This document shows, piece by piece, positions 35,198 through 43,839 of a DNA stretch of 64,000 bases (positions are counted from its first letter, which is position 1; each line of letters starts with the position of its first letter). The notes under the pieces are model-generated. The model saw only the letters and a program-made list of their open reading frames with translations. It did no database searches and was not told the origin of the DNA. The DNA lies in the NCBI GenBank assembly GCA_963791545.1, contig CAWBSR010000015.1, forward strand, positions 992,001-1,056,000. Direction: 5' to 3'. Both the position numbers and the translations under genes were made by a program. This stretch comes from JALYXV01 sp963791545. Its GTDB lineage: Bacteria > Actinomycetota > Acidimicrobiia > Acidimicrobiales > Palsa-688.

Positions 35198-36183
35198 GTG
35201 AGCGTGCCACACGCCTCACACCGCCGCTTCTGCACCTCTCGGGCTTATCTTGGCCGTACCCCTGTGGGGCGGACGGCTGCGCGGGACGATCACGGGATCG
35301 AAGGATCTGCCGGGCGACAAGAAGGCGCCCACCGCGGGCTGGTCGCCCCGTATCTGCTCGCCCTCGACGTCAAACGCCTTGAGGGGAGCGTCCTGAGCGG
35401 ATCCGCACTGGCAACCCAAGCACTCCGGAGGGCCAAGGACCCGCGACCGTTCAGGATCCTGCACAGATCCTCGTCACAGGCCGAGCGGCGCGGCAGAGCC
35501 CGGGCGACAGTTGCCCGCCGGCTGTGCACGGTGACCAGCTTCTACCGCTACGCCGAGAAGGAAGGGGTGCTGGCCCACTCGCCAGCTGTGCACGTGCGTC
35601 GCCCCCGCATCGACTACGAGTCCCACGCCACCGGTCTGGACCGAAATGAGGTCGGGGGGCTCCTCGTCGCCGCGGGCCTCGGGGCTCCGTGTGAGCACGC
35701 GCTGGTGTCCCTACTCGCTCTGAATGGCCTGCGGGTCTCGGAGGCGACCGAGGCGGACATCGACCGGCACGGCATCGAGCGGGGCATCGGACGCTGACGA
35801 TCCTGCGCAAGGGCGGCAAGATTGTGGCGATCCCGCTCGCGCCCCGCACGGCGCGGGCGATCGATCTGGCGATCGGGGAGCAGCTTGAGGGGCCGATCTT
35901 CCTCGGGTCTGACGGCCGGCGCCTCGACCGGCATGCCGCTGGGCGGATCGTACGACGAGTGGCCAGACGGGCCGGGATCAACAAGGAGGTCGGTCCGCAC
36001 ACCCTCCGACATGCGTTCATCACTGCACCTGTTCTCGACGCCGGCGTTCCGCTCCGAGACGTCCAGGAAGCGGCATCGCACGCCGATCCGCGCACCACGA
36101 TGCGCTACGACCGGGCCCGAGTCTCGCTCGACCGGCATGCCACCTACATCGTGGCCGCCTTTCTCGCAGGCGCCGCCGCTAAC
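35198..36183 (+). pseudogene. frameshifted tyrosine recombinase
   Basis: The first frame, to a TGA at 35795, holds ATVARRLCTVTSFYRYAEKE and NGLRVSEATEADIDRHGIER. The second resumes as LTILRKGGKIVAIPLAPRTA, HTLRHAFI and EAASHADPRTTMRYDRAR, so the catalytic R, K, HxxR, H and Y are all present but split by one frameshift near 35785. The N terminus before about 35480 does not look like recombinase. The second frame stays open into the following antitoxin gene, which can mislead gene calling. Confidence 0.8.
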
Positions 36184-36342
36184 CAGCCTCCGGCGTTCGG
36201 GCGCCATCTGACGCCGGTGCCCCGACGCCGGACCCGTCGATCGGTTCGGCTCGCGGCAGATCCTTCCGGCTACGGCGGGCTCCCAGATGAAGCGTTCGGT
36301 GTCCCCAACAGATACTGTCGCACGCTGTGCTACGGTAACCCT

Positions 36343-36597
36343 ATGAGCCGAGAGGTCAGCCAACGCGAGTTGCGCAACGAAAGCGGAAAGATCATGCGCG
36401 AGCTCGATGAGGGCGAGACCTTCATCGTGACTCGAAACGGCGTTCCCGTCGGCGAACTCGCGCCCTTACGACGTCATCGCTTTGTCGCGGCCGAGACGGC
36501 GGTCGCCTTGTTCAAGACCGCTCCGCCCGTCGATTATGAGCGTTTCCGCACCGATCTTGACAGCGTCGCACGTCAAGACGCGACTCCCCGTGGCTAA
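36343..36597 (+). CDS. Phd/YefM-type antitoxin
   Basis: 84 residues from the ATG at 36343: SREVSQRELRNESGKIMREL and DEGETFIVTRNGVPVGELAP form the Phd DNA-binding core. The C-terminal tail (FKTAPPVDYERFRTDLDSVA) would bind the toxin. A TACGGT sits a few bases before the ATG, which suggests a leaderless transcript. The stop overlaps the toxin GTG. Confidence 0.88.
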   Translation: MSREVSQRELRNESGKIMRELDEGETFIVTRNGVPVGELAPLRRHRFVAAETAVALFKTAPPVDYERFRTDLDSVARQDATPRG

Positions 36598-37003
36598 TCG
36601 ACCCCGTCCACGGCGGGGGGTACTCGACACCTCGGTGGTGATCGACCTCGACCAGATCGACTCGACACAGCTCGCGGTCGAGGTCTCGGTCAGCGGGCTC
36701 ACCATGGCCGAACTGGGTGCCGGTCCCCACGCGGCCAGCGATCCAGACGAGCGGGCCCGTCGACAGGATCGCCTCCAGCGGGCTGAGGCTGTCTTCGATG
36801 CGCTCCCATTCGACGGGGACGCGGCGCGAGCATACGGCCGCATTTTCGCCGCGGTAGTCGCCGCAGGGCGTAAGGCTCGAGGCGCCCGGTCGGTTGACTT
36901 GCTCATCGCCGCGACAGCGCTCGCCGCTGGCCTCCCCCTGTATACCCGCAATAGTGAAGACTTCCGGGCGCTCGACGACCTTCTCGAGATCATCGTCGTG
37001 TAG
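36590..37003 (+). CDS. VapC-type PIN toxin
   Basis: 137 residues from the GTG at 36590, overlapping the antitoxin stop by 8 bases. The acidic residues are in GVLDTSVVIDLDQ, LTMAELGAG, ARSVDLLIAATAL and YTRNSEDFRAL. Expected to be an endoribonuclease held inactive by the Phd-type antitoxin. Confidence 0.9.
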   Translation: MANRPRPRRGVLDTSVVIDLDQIDSTQLAVEVSVSGLTMAELGAGPHAASDPDERARRQDRLQRAEAVFDALPFDGDAARAYGRIFAAVVAAGRKARGARSVDLLIAATALAAGLPLYTRNSEDFRALDDLLEIIVV

Positions 37004-37090
37004 CGCACATTCCCGTCTGATCGGTACGTCTTGGACGACCTGCGGGGCCCTGTTCGGGACCGCTCTGATCTGATGAGGCATTCTGTGCGC

Positions 37091-37398
37091 ATGCCGGAGG
37101 TTGAGTGTCAAGTCATTCGATGGGTGGCCGACGAGCCATGGCCCGGCCTCGTTGAAGCGCAAGTCGTCGATGTAGACGGTCGAATCTGAGCTTCGTCGAC
37201 AAGGAACCCATTTTCTCGAAAACGCCAATCAGTCCATCCTCGGCGTATCCGGTAGTCGGCGCGATCCGATGCGAGGTCCTAAGCCGCGAGACACGAGCCG
37301 ACGGTCGCGTGATCGTGACCATCGACACAGGTCACCCTGACGGTGTCGATTCAGACGGGCAGACGCGGTTCAGCGTGCCTGATTCCGCTCTCAGGTAG
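37091..37398 (+). pseudogene. frameshifted small conserved protein
   Basis: The ATG frame reads MPEVECQVIRWVADEPWPGL and VEAQVVDVDGRI, then hits TGA. The adjacent frame continues as LSFVDKEPIFSKTPIS, VVGAIRCEVLSRETRADGRV and a final DSALR stop. The join gives a protein of about 100 residues that I recall as an uncharacterised actinobacterial family. One small indel near 37186 explains the break. Confidence 0.55.
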
Positions 37399-37640
37399 AT
37401 CGTCGAATGTAACCGCCGGCGGTAGCTACCTGGCTGGGGGGCCACGCCCGAGCCGTCGATACGCGCCGCAGGTGGCATCCGTCGCCTTGGGTCTAGAGAC
37501 TGGCCAGATGAGGTGATATGGCGCGCCGGCCGAGAGAAGGCGCATGTGTAGGACGGCGGCTCAGAACCGACGGGACACCCGAACTGAGGTCCAACCCTTT
37601 CGGCACTGTGATCCGATTGTCCTCGGCGATGGGTTTTTGA

Positions 37641-38033
37641 TCATTTCGGCGAGGACACCTTGAATCCCATGGAGCGGGCGGCGGCCGCCATCCGCTCGTC
37701 ATAGGTCACGATCTCGCCAAGATCAGCTCCCAGTCGAGCCGCGGTGGCCAGGTGGATCGCGTCGAGGGTCCGCAGCTCGAGCGGAGACAACGTTGCCGCC
37801 AAGTTCAAGACTCGATCGTTGACCCGGGCCATATCGACTCGGCTCAGGACCCGTCGACCAGCGACCAGCGCCTCTTCTCCGCCGGGGAGGAGAGAACGGA
37901 GTACCTCGGTGCGAGCGAGTGCACTTGAGATTAACGGGCGTCGGCGACGGAGGTATCGACGAAGTGCGTCGGACTCCGGTTCGCGCACCGCGAGCTTCAC
38001 GATTGCCGACGAGTCGACGTAGCTGACAGTCAT
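37641..38033 (-). CDS. VapC-type PIN toxin
   Basis: 130 residues with acidic sites in VSYVDSSAIVKLAV, LARTEVLRSLL, RTLDAIHLATAARL and IVTYDERMAAAA. It lies three bases after the antitoxin gene on the same strand. An imperfect inverted repeat spans the stop codon (about 37616-37659). Confidence 0.9.
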   Translation of the reverse strand: MTVSYVDSSAIVKLAVREPESDALRRYLRRRRPLISSALARTEVLRSLLPGGEEALVAGRRVLSRVDMARVNDRVLNLAATLSPLELRTLDAIHLATAARLGADLGEIVTYDERMAAAARSMGFKVSSPK

Positions 38034-38036
38034 CGA

Positions 38037-38312
38037 TCAGCGTTCGTCTCGGCGCAGACGGGCGAGGGCGGCAGAGGGGGTCTCTACGTCGCCACGGAGC
38101 AACAATGGATCGGGAAGGTCATCGAGGCTTGCTGAGGCCGCGTCGATCTCGCCGGCCGCGTACATCTGCTCCACTGGTGTGCCCGACGGGACCGGCGTGA
38201 GGCGAGCAACGGGGCGGCCGCGGTCGGTGATCTCGATCGTCTCGCCTTGTTCGACCAGCCTGAGTAGCTCGCTAGCTCGCTGCCGCAACTCCCGAACGCC
38301 GACCGATGTCAT
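38037..38312 (-). CDS. Phd/YefM-type antitoxin
   Basis: 91 residues: MTSVGVRELRQRASELLRLV, EQGETIEITDRGRPVARLTP, then an acidic tail (EIDAASASLDDLPDPLLL). The CATGTGTTACATGTAGCAC stretch just upstream holds a short palindrome (ACATGTGTTACATGT) that could be its own operator. Confidence 0.88.
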   Translation of the reverse strand: MTSVGVRELRQRASELLRLVEQGETIEITDRGRPVARLTPVPSGTPVEQMYAAGEIDAASASLDDLPDPLLLRGDVETPSAALARLRRDER

Positions 38313-38660
38313 GTGTTACATGTAGCACAAGAGCGGCGGGATTGCAACGATTGGACGCGGCGCCGCGCCCGCGATCCGACCAACCGAGCCGTCGATAGGT
38401 CGCGAGGACATCCAGGTCGACAAGAGACCACGGGCACTCAGATGAGCGGTTCTGCGCTCGCCATCTGGCAAACCGGGGTCAGCCTGCACCTCGGTGTTGT
38501 CGGCCTTTCGTACCTGGATCGTGACCACCTCGCGAAGGCTCGATGTCGCTTCCCGAGATCCAAGCCGATCGGTTCGTCACTCAGCTCAGTCCGCTTCTGT
38601 GCGTCTCATCCGTCTCGAGCGCTTTCCTCACTAGCCTCGGTCTCGGCCAGGTAACGGGCT
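38313..38660. other. gap, no supported gene
   Basis: Contains the putative operator of the antitoxin at its left edge and otherwise only shadow frames. Confidence 0.4.
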
Positions 38661-38864
38661 GTGAAACGCTTTACGTGTAACCGGCAGGAGCAAGACAACC
38701 AGCAAGGCAACCGATTCCGCGCCGCCAACGAATCTGCCGAGGAGGCTTCGCGACTTGGTGCGATTCCGAGGCCTTTCCGGTCTGCCGCCGGTTATCGCCT
38801 TGCTGCCATCGTTATAGCGGCAGTCGGAGTCTTGTTCATTGTTCTCGTGGCCGCGGCTGCGTAG
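38661..38864 (+). CDS. possible small tail-anchored membrane protein
   Basis: 67 residues: a polar, glutamine-rich start and a single C-terminal hydrophobic helix (LAAIVIAAVGVLFIVLVAAA). Starts at GTG without a clear ribosome site. No family recognised. Confidence 0.4.
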   Translation: MKRFTCNRQEQDNQQGNRFRAANESAEEASRLGAIPRPFRSAAGYRLAAIVIAAVGVLFIVLVAAAA

Positions 38865-39031
38865 GGAGGAACCTTTCGGCCTCGCATCTGGTGGGCTTCG
38901 GCGAGCTCGCCCGCCATACCCGTCGTTATCTCAAGGGAGGATCGGCGCTCCTTCGGACATAGGTCCCGGCGTCGTTCGGAGCAAGGTTATGAGCGATCCC
39001 CACTGGGCGGCCGCTACCGGCACGAGACAGA

Positions 39032-39295
39032 ATGACCCTTGTGCAGCAGGCCCTCACTGACGGCCTCTATTCCTTCGTGCACGGGACGTGGATCGGTGCC
39101 ATGCGCTACACAGGCCGCTTCAAGCAAGGCGAGCGGGAGGGCCTCTGGCGGGTCCTGAATCCCGACGGCTCAGTCGCGTGGGAGACGACCTGGGAGCACG
39201 GGCACTGGCATGGCCCATCCACGACGTGGTGGAAGAGGGGTCATCTGAGTAACGGCGCCAAAGTGGCCAACAATTCATCCACTAACGCGGGTTAG
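39032..39295 (+). CDS. MORN-repeat-like small protein
   Basis: 87 residues with the pattern of YwqK/MORN proteins: TGRFKQGEREGLWRVLNPDG, then VAWETTWEHGHWHGPSTTWW. Repeats of G-x-W-x-x-x-x-x-x-G are visible. Similar proteins occur as presumed antitoxins or immunity factors, but no toxin is beside it. A related remnant is at 48515. Confidence 0.5.
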   Translation: MTLVQQALTDGLYSFVHGTWIGAMRYTGRFKQGEREGLWRVLNPDGSVAWETTWEHGHWHGPSTTWWKRGHLSNGAKVANNSSTNAG

Positions 39296-39335
39296 ACGTC
39301 GAAGGCGCAGGCCAGATCGTCCCGGCCGAAGCCGA

Positions 39336-39872
39336 TCAAGACTTGTGCAGAGTGTCATCGAGATCGGCGAGCACTGCCCGACTTCGTTCACTTAGGGGCT
39401 CGCCTCCGAAGACCGCCGTCGCTATACCTTCGACCTCCTCGGCGCTGGTCGCTCCGACCAGACGGGCGAGGACAACGATGTCGGCGACGTCGCTCTGGCG
39501 GGCGGCTCGGATCTTCAGGGCCAACAGGTGGCGGGGTGACGCTGCGAGGACCGTGAGGCCAGGGCGCTCTAGCACCACCGTGGCCTCGGCGTCCTGCTCG
39601 GCGGGCAAGTAGGAGGTCGCCTGTTCGTTGAGCCACCAGAACGGAAGGCCGAGCTCCTCGGCCACGACGCGAGCCTCGGCCAGAACGGCGCTGTGCTGTC
39701 GCCTGATGGCCGTGTCGAGGTCCATAGTGGCCTCCCGGGCGTTGTAGGCGAGCACCATCGCTCCGCCGCCGAACAGGTACAGCTCGCCATGAACTCGTCG
39801 GCGCTGAAGGTGATGGGCAAGGCGTTCGAGGGCGTCCTGGAGCTGGCGTCTGGTGAGAAGCGGGGCGTTCAC
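39336..39872 (-). CDS. nucleotidyltransferase-like protein (DUF6036 type)
   Basis: 178 residues from the GTG at 39872. The nucleotidyltransferase signature is LYLFGGGAMVLAYNAREAT followed by MDLDTAI, the G-G-x(n)-D-x-D layout of minimal nucleotidyltransferases. The end has ASPRHLLALKIRAARQSDVA and DIVVLARL, as in AbiEii-like proteins. It may be the toxin of a two-gene system whose partner overlaps upstream by GTGA. Confidence 0.75.
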   Translation of the reverse strand: MNAPLLTRRQLQDALERLAHHLQRRRVHGELYLFGGGAMVLAYNAREATMDLDTAIRRQHSAVLAEARVVAEELGLPFWWLNEQATSYLPAEQDAEATVVLERPGLTVLAASPRHLLALKIRAARQSDVADIVVLARLVGATSAEEVEGIATAVFGGEPLSERSRAVLADLDDTLHKS

Positions 39873-40258
39873 GCCCGGGCCAGGTCGTAGGGGTCGATCA
39901 GCACCCCGTGCCGGCGAATCTCCGGGGGTACGTGGTCGGCGGCAAGACGTCGCAGTGAGGCGAGTTGGTGCGGACTCCAGGGCTCGCAGAGCGTGCGCTC
40001 GGGCGTTCCGACCCAGGACGGTGCGGGGAAGCCGTCCCGGGCGGCCAGCCACTCGGCGATGGCCGCCAGGAGCGCATCCCAGTGAGCATCGTTGGTCCCT
40101 CCAGGCTCCTCCTCGACGAGCGATGGGCGCTGGTTCGCTGGTTCGTGCTCGTACTCCTCGAGGAACTCGAGCAGGAGCAGCCAGCGGCGGTCGGCGTCGG
40201 CCTCATCGGCCACATGGGCGCCCAGGCGCCGGATGGTCATGGGCGTGAAGGTCGTCAT
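39869..40258 (-). CDS. partner protein of the nucleotidyltransferase
   Basis: 129 residues, acidic and helical: DADRRWLLLLEFLEEYEHEP, LLAAIAEWLAARDGFPAPSW, then LASLRRLAADHVPPEIRRHG. I recall such proteins directly before DUF6036 nucleotidyltransferases, so an antitoxin role is plausible. Its ATG overlaps the stop of the Tn3 transposase remnant by ATGA, which suggests that it was a passenger gene of that transposon. Confidence 0.65.
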   Translation of the reverse strand: MTTFTPMTIRRLGAHVADEADADRRWLLLLEFLEEYEHEPANQRPSLVEEEPGGTNDAHWDALLAAIAEWLAARDGFPAPSWVGTPERTLCEPWSPHQLASLRRLAADHVPPEIRRHGVLIDPYDLARA

Positions 40259-41118
40259 GGGCGACGCAGTGGTCGTCGCGACCGCTTGAGGACGCCGGCG
40301 ATGTCAAAGACCATCGTCCCGTAGGGGTTGATGGTCTCGAAGTGGGCGAAGCTCAGGTGGGCCTTGGCCTCGTCGGTGACCTCGTGGCCGTCGGCCTCCT
40401 CGGCGTCAATGGCGTCTTCCAGGTAGCCAGTAGTGGACAGGACGCAGGCATTGACGACGAGGGTGTGGCAGTGGGCCTGGGTGGTCTGGTCGTCGTGGTG
40501 GGGGGACCGGACAGCGCCCCGGTTGGCGAAGAAGATGAAGCGGCGGAGGTCGTTGGTGGCCTCGCCCCGGTTGAGCTGGCGGCCGATCCGTCGGCGGAAG
40601 GCCTCGTCGGTGAACCAGCGCAGGGCGTGGAGGGTGCGCAGGAGCTTGCCGTACTCCAGCATGGCCTTGGCCAGGGGGTGCTGGCGGGAGCCGGCCTGGA
40701 GCTTGGCGATGAGCAGCGCAGCCGAGACATAGCCGAGCTTGAGCGAGCCGCCGATGCGGACCAGGTCGTCCCAGTGCTCGGCGATCACGTCGATCTGGGC
40801 GTGGTGCTCCAGGAGCGGCCCGGCCCGCGGCCAACCCTGGTAGTGGCTGGGCGGATGGGACCGCCACAGTGGCGACTCGGCGACCTTGGCGATCCGGGGC
40901 GACAGTCGGTAGCCGGTCAGGTCGAACAGGGCGAAGGTGGCCAGGGTCTGGCCATGGGTGTCGGTGGTGTGCTCGGCGATCGGCAGCTCGGTGGTGTTGC
41001 CCAGGATCTCATCGAGGGTGAACGTTGCGTCGCGTTCGGTCGAGACGATGATCTGGGTGCCGTAGGTCGAGTACTGGTCGGAGATGTCGATGACTGCGAC
41101 GACGGTGGGTGAACGCAT
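40255..41118 (-). pseudogene. Tn3-family transposase, C-terminal fragment
   Basis: From about residue 75 of the frame: SDQYSTYGTQIIVSTERDAT, then LPIAEHTTDTHGQTLATFAL with the second catalytic Asp, and RRIGRQLNRGEATNDLRR with the catalytic Glu. About 285 residues remain of roughly 1000. The first catalytic Asp and the N-terminal DNA-binding region are gone. The end joins two passenger genes by a four-base overlap. Confidence 0.85.
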
Positions 41119-41131
41119 TCGTCCACGCTCC

Positions 41132-41833
41132 TTAGTTTTTTCGGGTGAGGGTAAGCGACAGGATGACATGGGTATCATTGGGAAGGAAGGAGCCGTATAA
41201 CTGGACATGGTCTGCCCCTTTGTCGGCCGCGAAGCTGCAGCCCGGTGTCGGCCGAGTCGCGGCCTGGACCGTGCCGGCGTCGGCCCAGGCCGCGATTGAG
41301 GCTTGGGCGGCGGCGCACACCGATGCCGGCTGCCCGGCAATGTCCCAAACCGTGTTGATGCTGGGTGTGGCCGTCACCTCGGTGGTAGTTAACTGCCTGA
41401 TTACGCGTGGGGGAACGTTGAAGTGGGCGATGGCGGTCCGCTCGGCGGCGAAGGAGGGATGGAGCTGGCTGTAAGCGTGCACCTCGGCCACCACGGCCAG
41501 GCCGATGGAGACGGCGGCTGCGGCCGCGGCCAGCACGTGGGCGTTGGAACCTAGCAGCGCGGGCCGGCTGGCAGCCACCCCAACGACCAGGATCGCGGCG
41601 GCCAAGGCTATGAGGGGCAGAAGGTGCGATCCGACGCGAGCGCCGTAGAGGTCCGCCGACGTGGGTTCGAAGACGGCCTTCAGGAACAGGGCGTAGGCGC
41701 CGCCTGCCAATATGGTGACGATGGCCGAGACCACTAACCCGACGGTGAGGAGGTGCAACGCATTCCCGCCCCGTGACGCGCTGATCGAAGTCCTCGACCC
41801 GCGGTTATCTGCGCGGAGAAAGGGCGTTGTCAC
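41132..41833 (-). CDS. multi-pass membrane protein downstream of the surface protein
   Basis: 233 residues from the GTG at 41833, which overlaps the surface-protein stop. Three hydrophobic segments (LTVGLVVSAIVTILAGGAYA, LLPLIALAAAILVVGVAA, VLAAAAAAVSIGLAVVAEV) are followed by an exported C-terminal domain with two cysteines (ASVCAAAQ, TPGCSFAA) and no known family. Coupled translation suggests it worked with the surface protein. Confidence 0.6.
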   Translation of the reverse strand: MTTPFLRADNRGSRTSISASRGGNALHLLTVGLVVSAIVTILAGGAYALFLKAVFEPTSADLYGARVGSHLLPLIALAAAILVVGVAASRPALLGSNAHVLAAAAAAVSIGLAVVAEVHAYSQLHPSFAAERTAIAHFNVPPRVIRQLTTTEVTATPSINTVWDIAGQPASVCAAAQASIAAWADAGTVQAATRPTPGCSFAADKGADHVQLYGSFLPNDTHVILSLTLTRKN

Positions 41834-43098
41834 AAGATGGCGAGCAGTATCTGGTTGGATGCCGGCCCCGTGTTGCCGGCGACGTCGGTTGCGGCGGCGG
41901 TGACGGTGTAGATGCCGAGCAGGCCGCCGGTCGAGACGGTCCATGTCGCTGCGGTGGTTCCGCACCCCGCGGTGCAGGTGGCTTGGCGGACTGTGGTGCC
42001 CAGGAGGCCGAACAGGTCGGCGAAGCTGACTTTGATCGATGCCACCCCGGACAGGTTGTCGGCCGCGGTGCCGGTGACCGGGACGCCCAGGACGGTTTGT
42101 ACTGGGTTGCCGTCGATGTGGGCGGTGGGCGGGGTGTGGTCGTAGTTGAGGGTCACTGAAACGGCGGTGGTGTTCCCGGCCCGGTCGGTGCAGCTGCCGC
42201 CGATCACGATCCCGCGGGCGTCGGGTCCGGCGTAAGTGGTGGTGGTGCAGGTGTCGATCCCGCTGGTGGCGTCGGTGCCGGTGAAGGCGATGGTGACGGG
42301 ATGGTTGTACCAGCCGTAGGAGTCCGGGGGTCGGGCCGGCACGCCTTGCACGTTGACCGGTGGGGTGGCGTCGTATTTGAACGCCAGGGTGACCGGTGCG
42401 CTGGTGTTGCCGGCGATGTCGGTGCAGGTTCCCGTAAGGTTGGCGCCGACGGTGTCGGGGCCGCTATAGGTCGTGGTGGTGCAGGAAGCGATGCCGCTGA
42501 GACTGTCGGTACCCGACCAGGTCGCGATGAAGGGGTGGTTGTACCAGCCGTTGTGGTCGGCGCCCCGGTCGGTGGTGACGGCCACGTTGGTCGGCGCGGT
42601 CTTGTCCAGCTTGACGGTGAAGGTGCCGGTGTTGGTGGAGGCGTTGCCGGCGTTGCCGATCGCCGTGTAGCTGATGGTGGTGACGCCTTCGGTGGTGATG
42701 GTGACCGGCACGCTCGCGGCGTTGACGGTGGTCGAGGGGATGGGCTGGGCGCCGGTGGCGCTGTAAGTGATCGAACGGATCCCCGAGCCGCAGGGCCCGT
42801 CGTTGCCGGTGATGGTGACGACGGGGTTGGTTTTGTTCCACCCGGACCCGTTGGGCGCTGGGTTGGCGGCGGCGGCGATGGTGTGCGCCAGTGTGTCGGG
42901 AAGGTATGTGAAATACGACCCAATGGTGGTGACGCTGGTACCGAACTCAAGACCGCTGTTGGTTTGAACCGTGACTGGCACGATGCCCGCGGGCAACCGT
43001 GGCGCCGACGCGGTCAACTGGCTGGAGGAGGTCACGTTGACATTCGTTGCCGGCGTTCCGCCGAAGAAGACACCCGTCCCAGGTGGTGCGGATCGCTG
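41830..43098 (-). pseudogene. IPT/TIG and Ig-like repeat fragment of a surface protein
   Basis: About 420 residues. The start (GVFFGGTPATNVNVTSSSQL, AGIVPVTVQTNSGLEFG) is an IPT/TIG domain cut off by the IS21 end. It is followed by at least three similar Ig-like units of about 75 residues, each with WYNHPF or WYNHPV, then SGTDSLSGIASCTTTTY or its relative, and CTDIAGNTS or CTDRAGNTT. The last unit ends VAGNTGPASNQI. It is probably the C-terminal half of the gene starting at 46680. Confidence 0.7.
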
Positions 43099-43140
43099 AA
43101 ATTCCCCGGTCTCGATCACCGAAATTCCCCAGTTTGTCCC
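43099..43140. mobile_element. IS21-type end
   Basis: Two copies of GAAATTCCCC separated by GGTCTCGATCACC lie just inside the border, the kind of subterminal repeat seen at IS21-family ends. The surface-protein frame is interrupted exactly here. Confidence 0.6.
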
Positions 43141-43218
43141 GGGGGAGGTTGGTGGGCTTGGGTTGAGTCTAGGGGCGTGGCAGGGGCGACCTCCGTGGCT
43201 TGGTTGGGGTCGGGGTCA

Positions 43219-43839
43219 TCAGCCGGTGATGGCGCGGCGGGTGGCTTCGGCTCGAGCCCGGTGGGATCGCATGCGGTAGCTGTCGCCGTTGATGTTTAGG
43301 ACGACGCTTCTGTGGAGTAGTCGGTCGAGCATGGCGGAGGCGATCATGGGATCGTCGTTGAAGACTTTCCCCCAGTTCGCTATGCCCAGGTTGGTGGTTA
43401 ACGCGATGCTGCCTTTCAGGTATCGCTGCGAGACGACTTGGAACAATGCGGCGGCCGCTTCGGCCGGTAATGGAAGATATCCGACTTCATCAATGATGAG
43501 TAATCGTGGTCCGGCGTAGAACCGCATCACGGTCGCCCAGCGTCCCTCGAGGGCGGCGCGGTGGCAGCGGGCCGCCAAATCGGCGGCGGTGGTGTAGTAG
43601 GTCCGCATTCCCGCCGCCACCGCGGCGTGTCCGAGGCCGACGGCGAGCATCGTCTTGCCGACCCCCGGAGGGCCGATCAGCAAGATGTTGGTGGCGTCTT
43701 CGACGAAACGCAAGGTGCCCAGCTCGGCGACGAGTTTGGGGTCCACCGACGGCTGGGCGGAGAAGTCGAAATCGGCCAGGGTGAACGGCGACGGCAGCGA
43801 CGCGAAACGAGCGCTACGTAATTGGGAGGAAGTGGCGGA
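43219..43839 (-). pseudogene. IS21 istB-like ATPase, 5'-truncated
   Basis: In-frame codons from about 43839 read RSARFASLPSPFTLADFDFS, then LRFVEDATNILLIGPPGVGK with the Walker A motif, then RLLIIDEVGYLPL (Walker B) and ALTTNLGIANWGKVF. The N-terminal 40-60 residues are absent and no istA gene is present, so the element cannot move by itself. The frame has fused to the end of the fibronectin-type gene. Confidence 0.85.

Noticed and set aside
35824..36597. Integrase-antitoxin fusion protein
   Set aside because: The frame is open by chance between the integrase end and the Phd start; the antitoxin has its own ATG, likely -10 element and family length.
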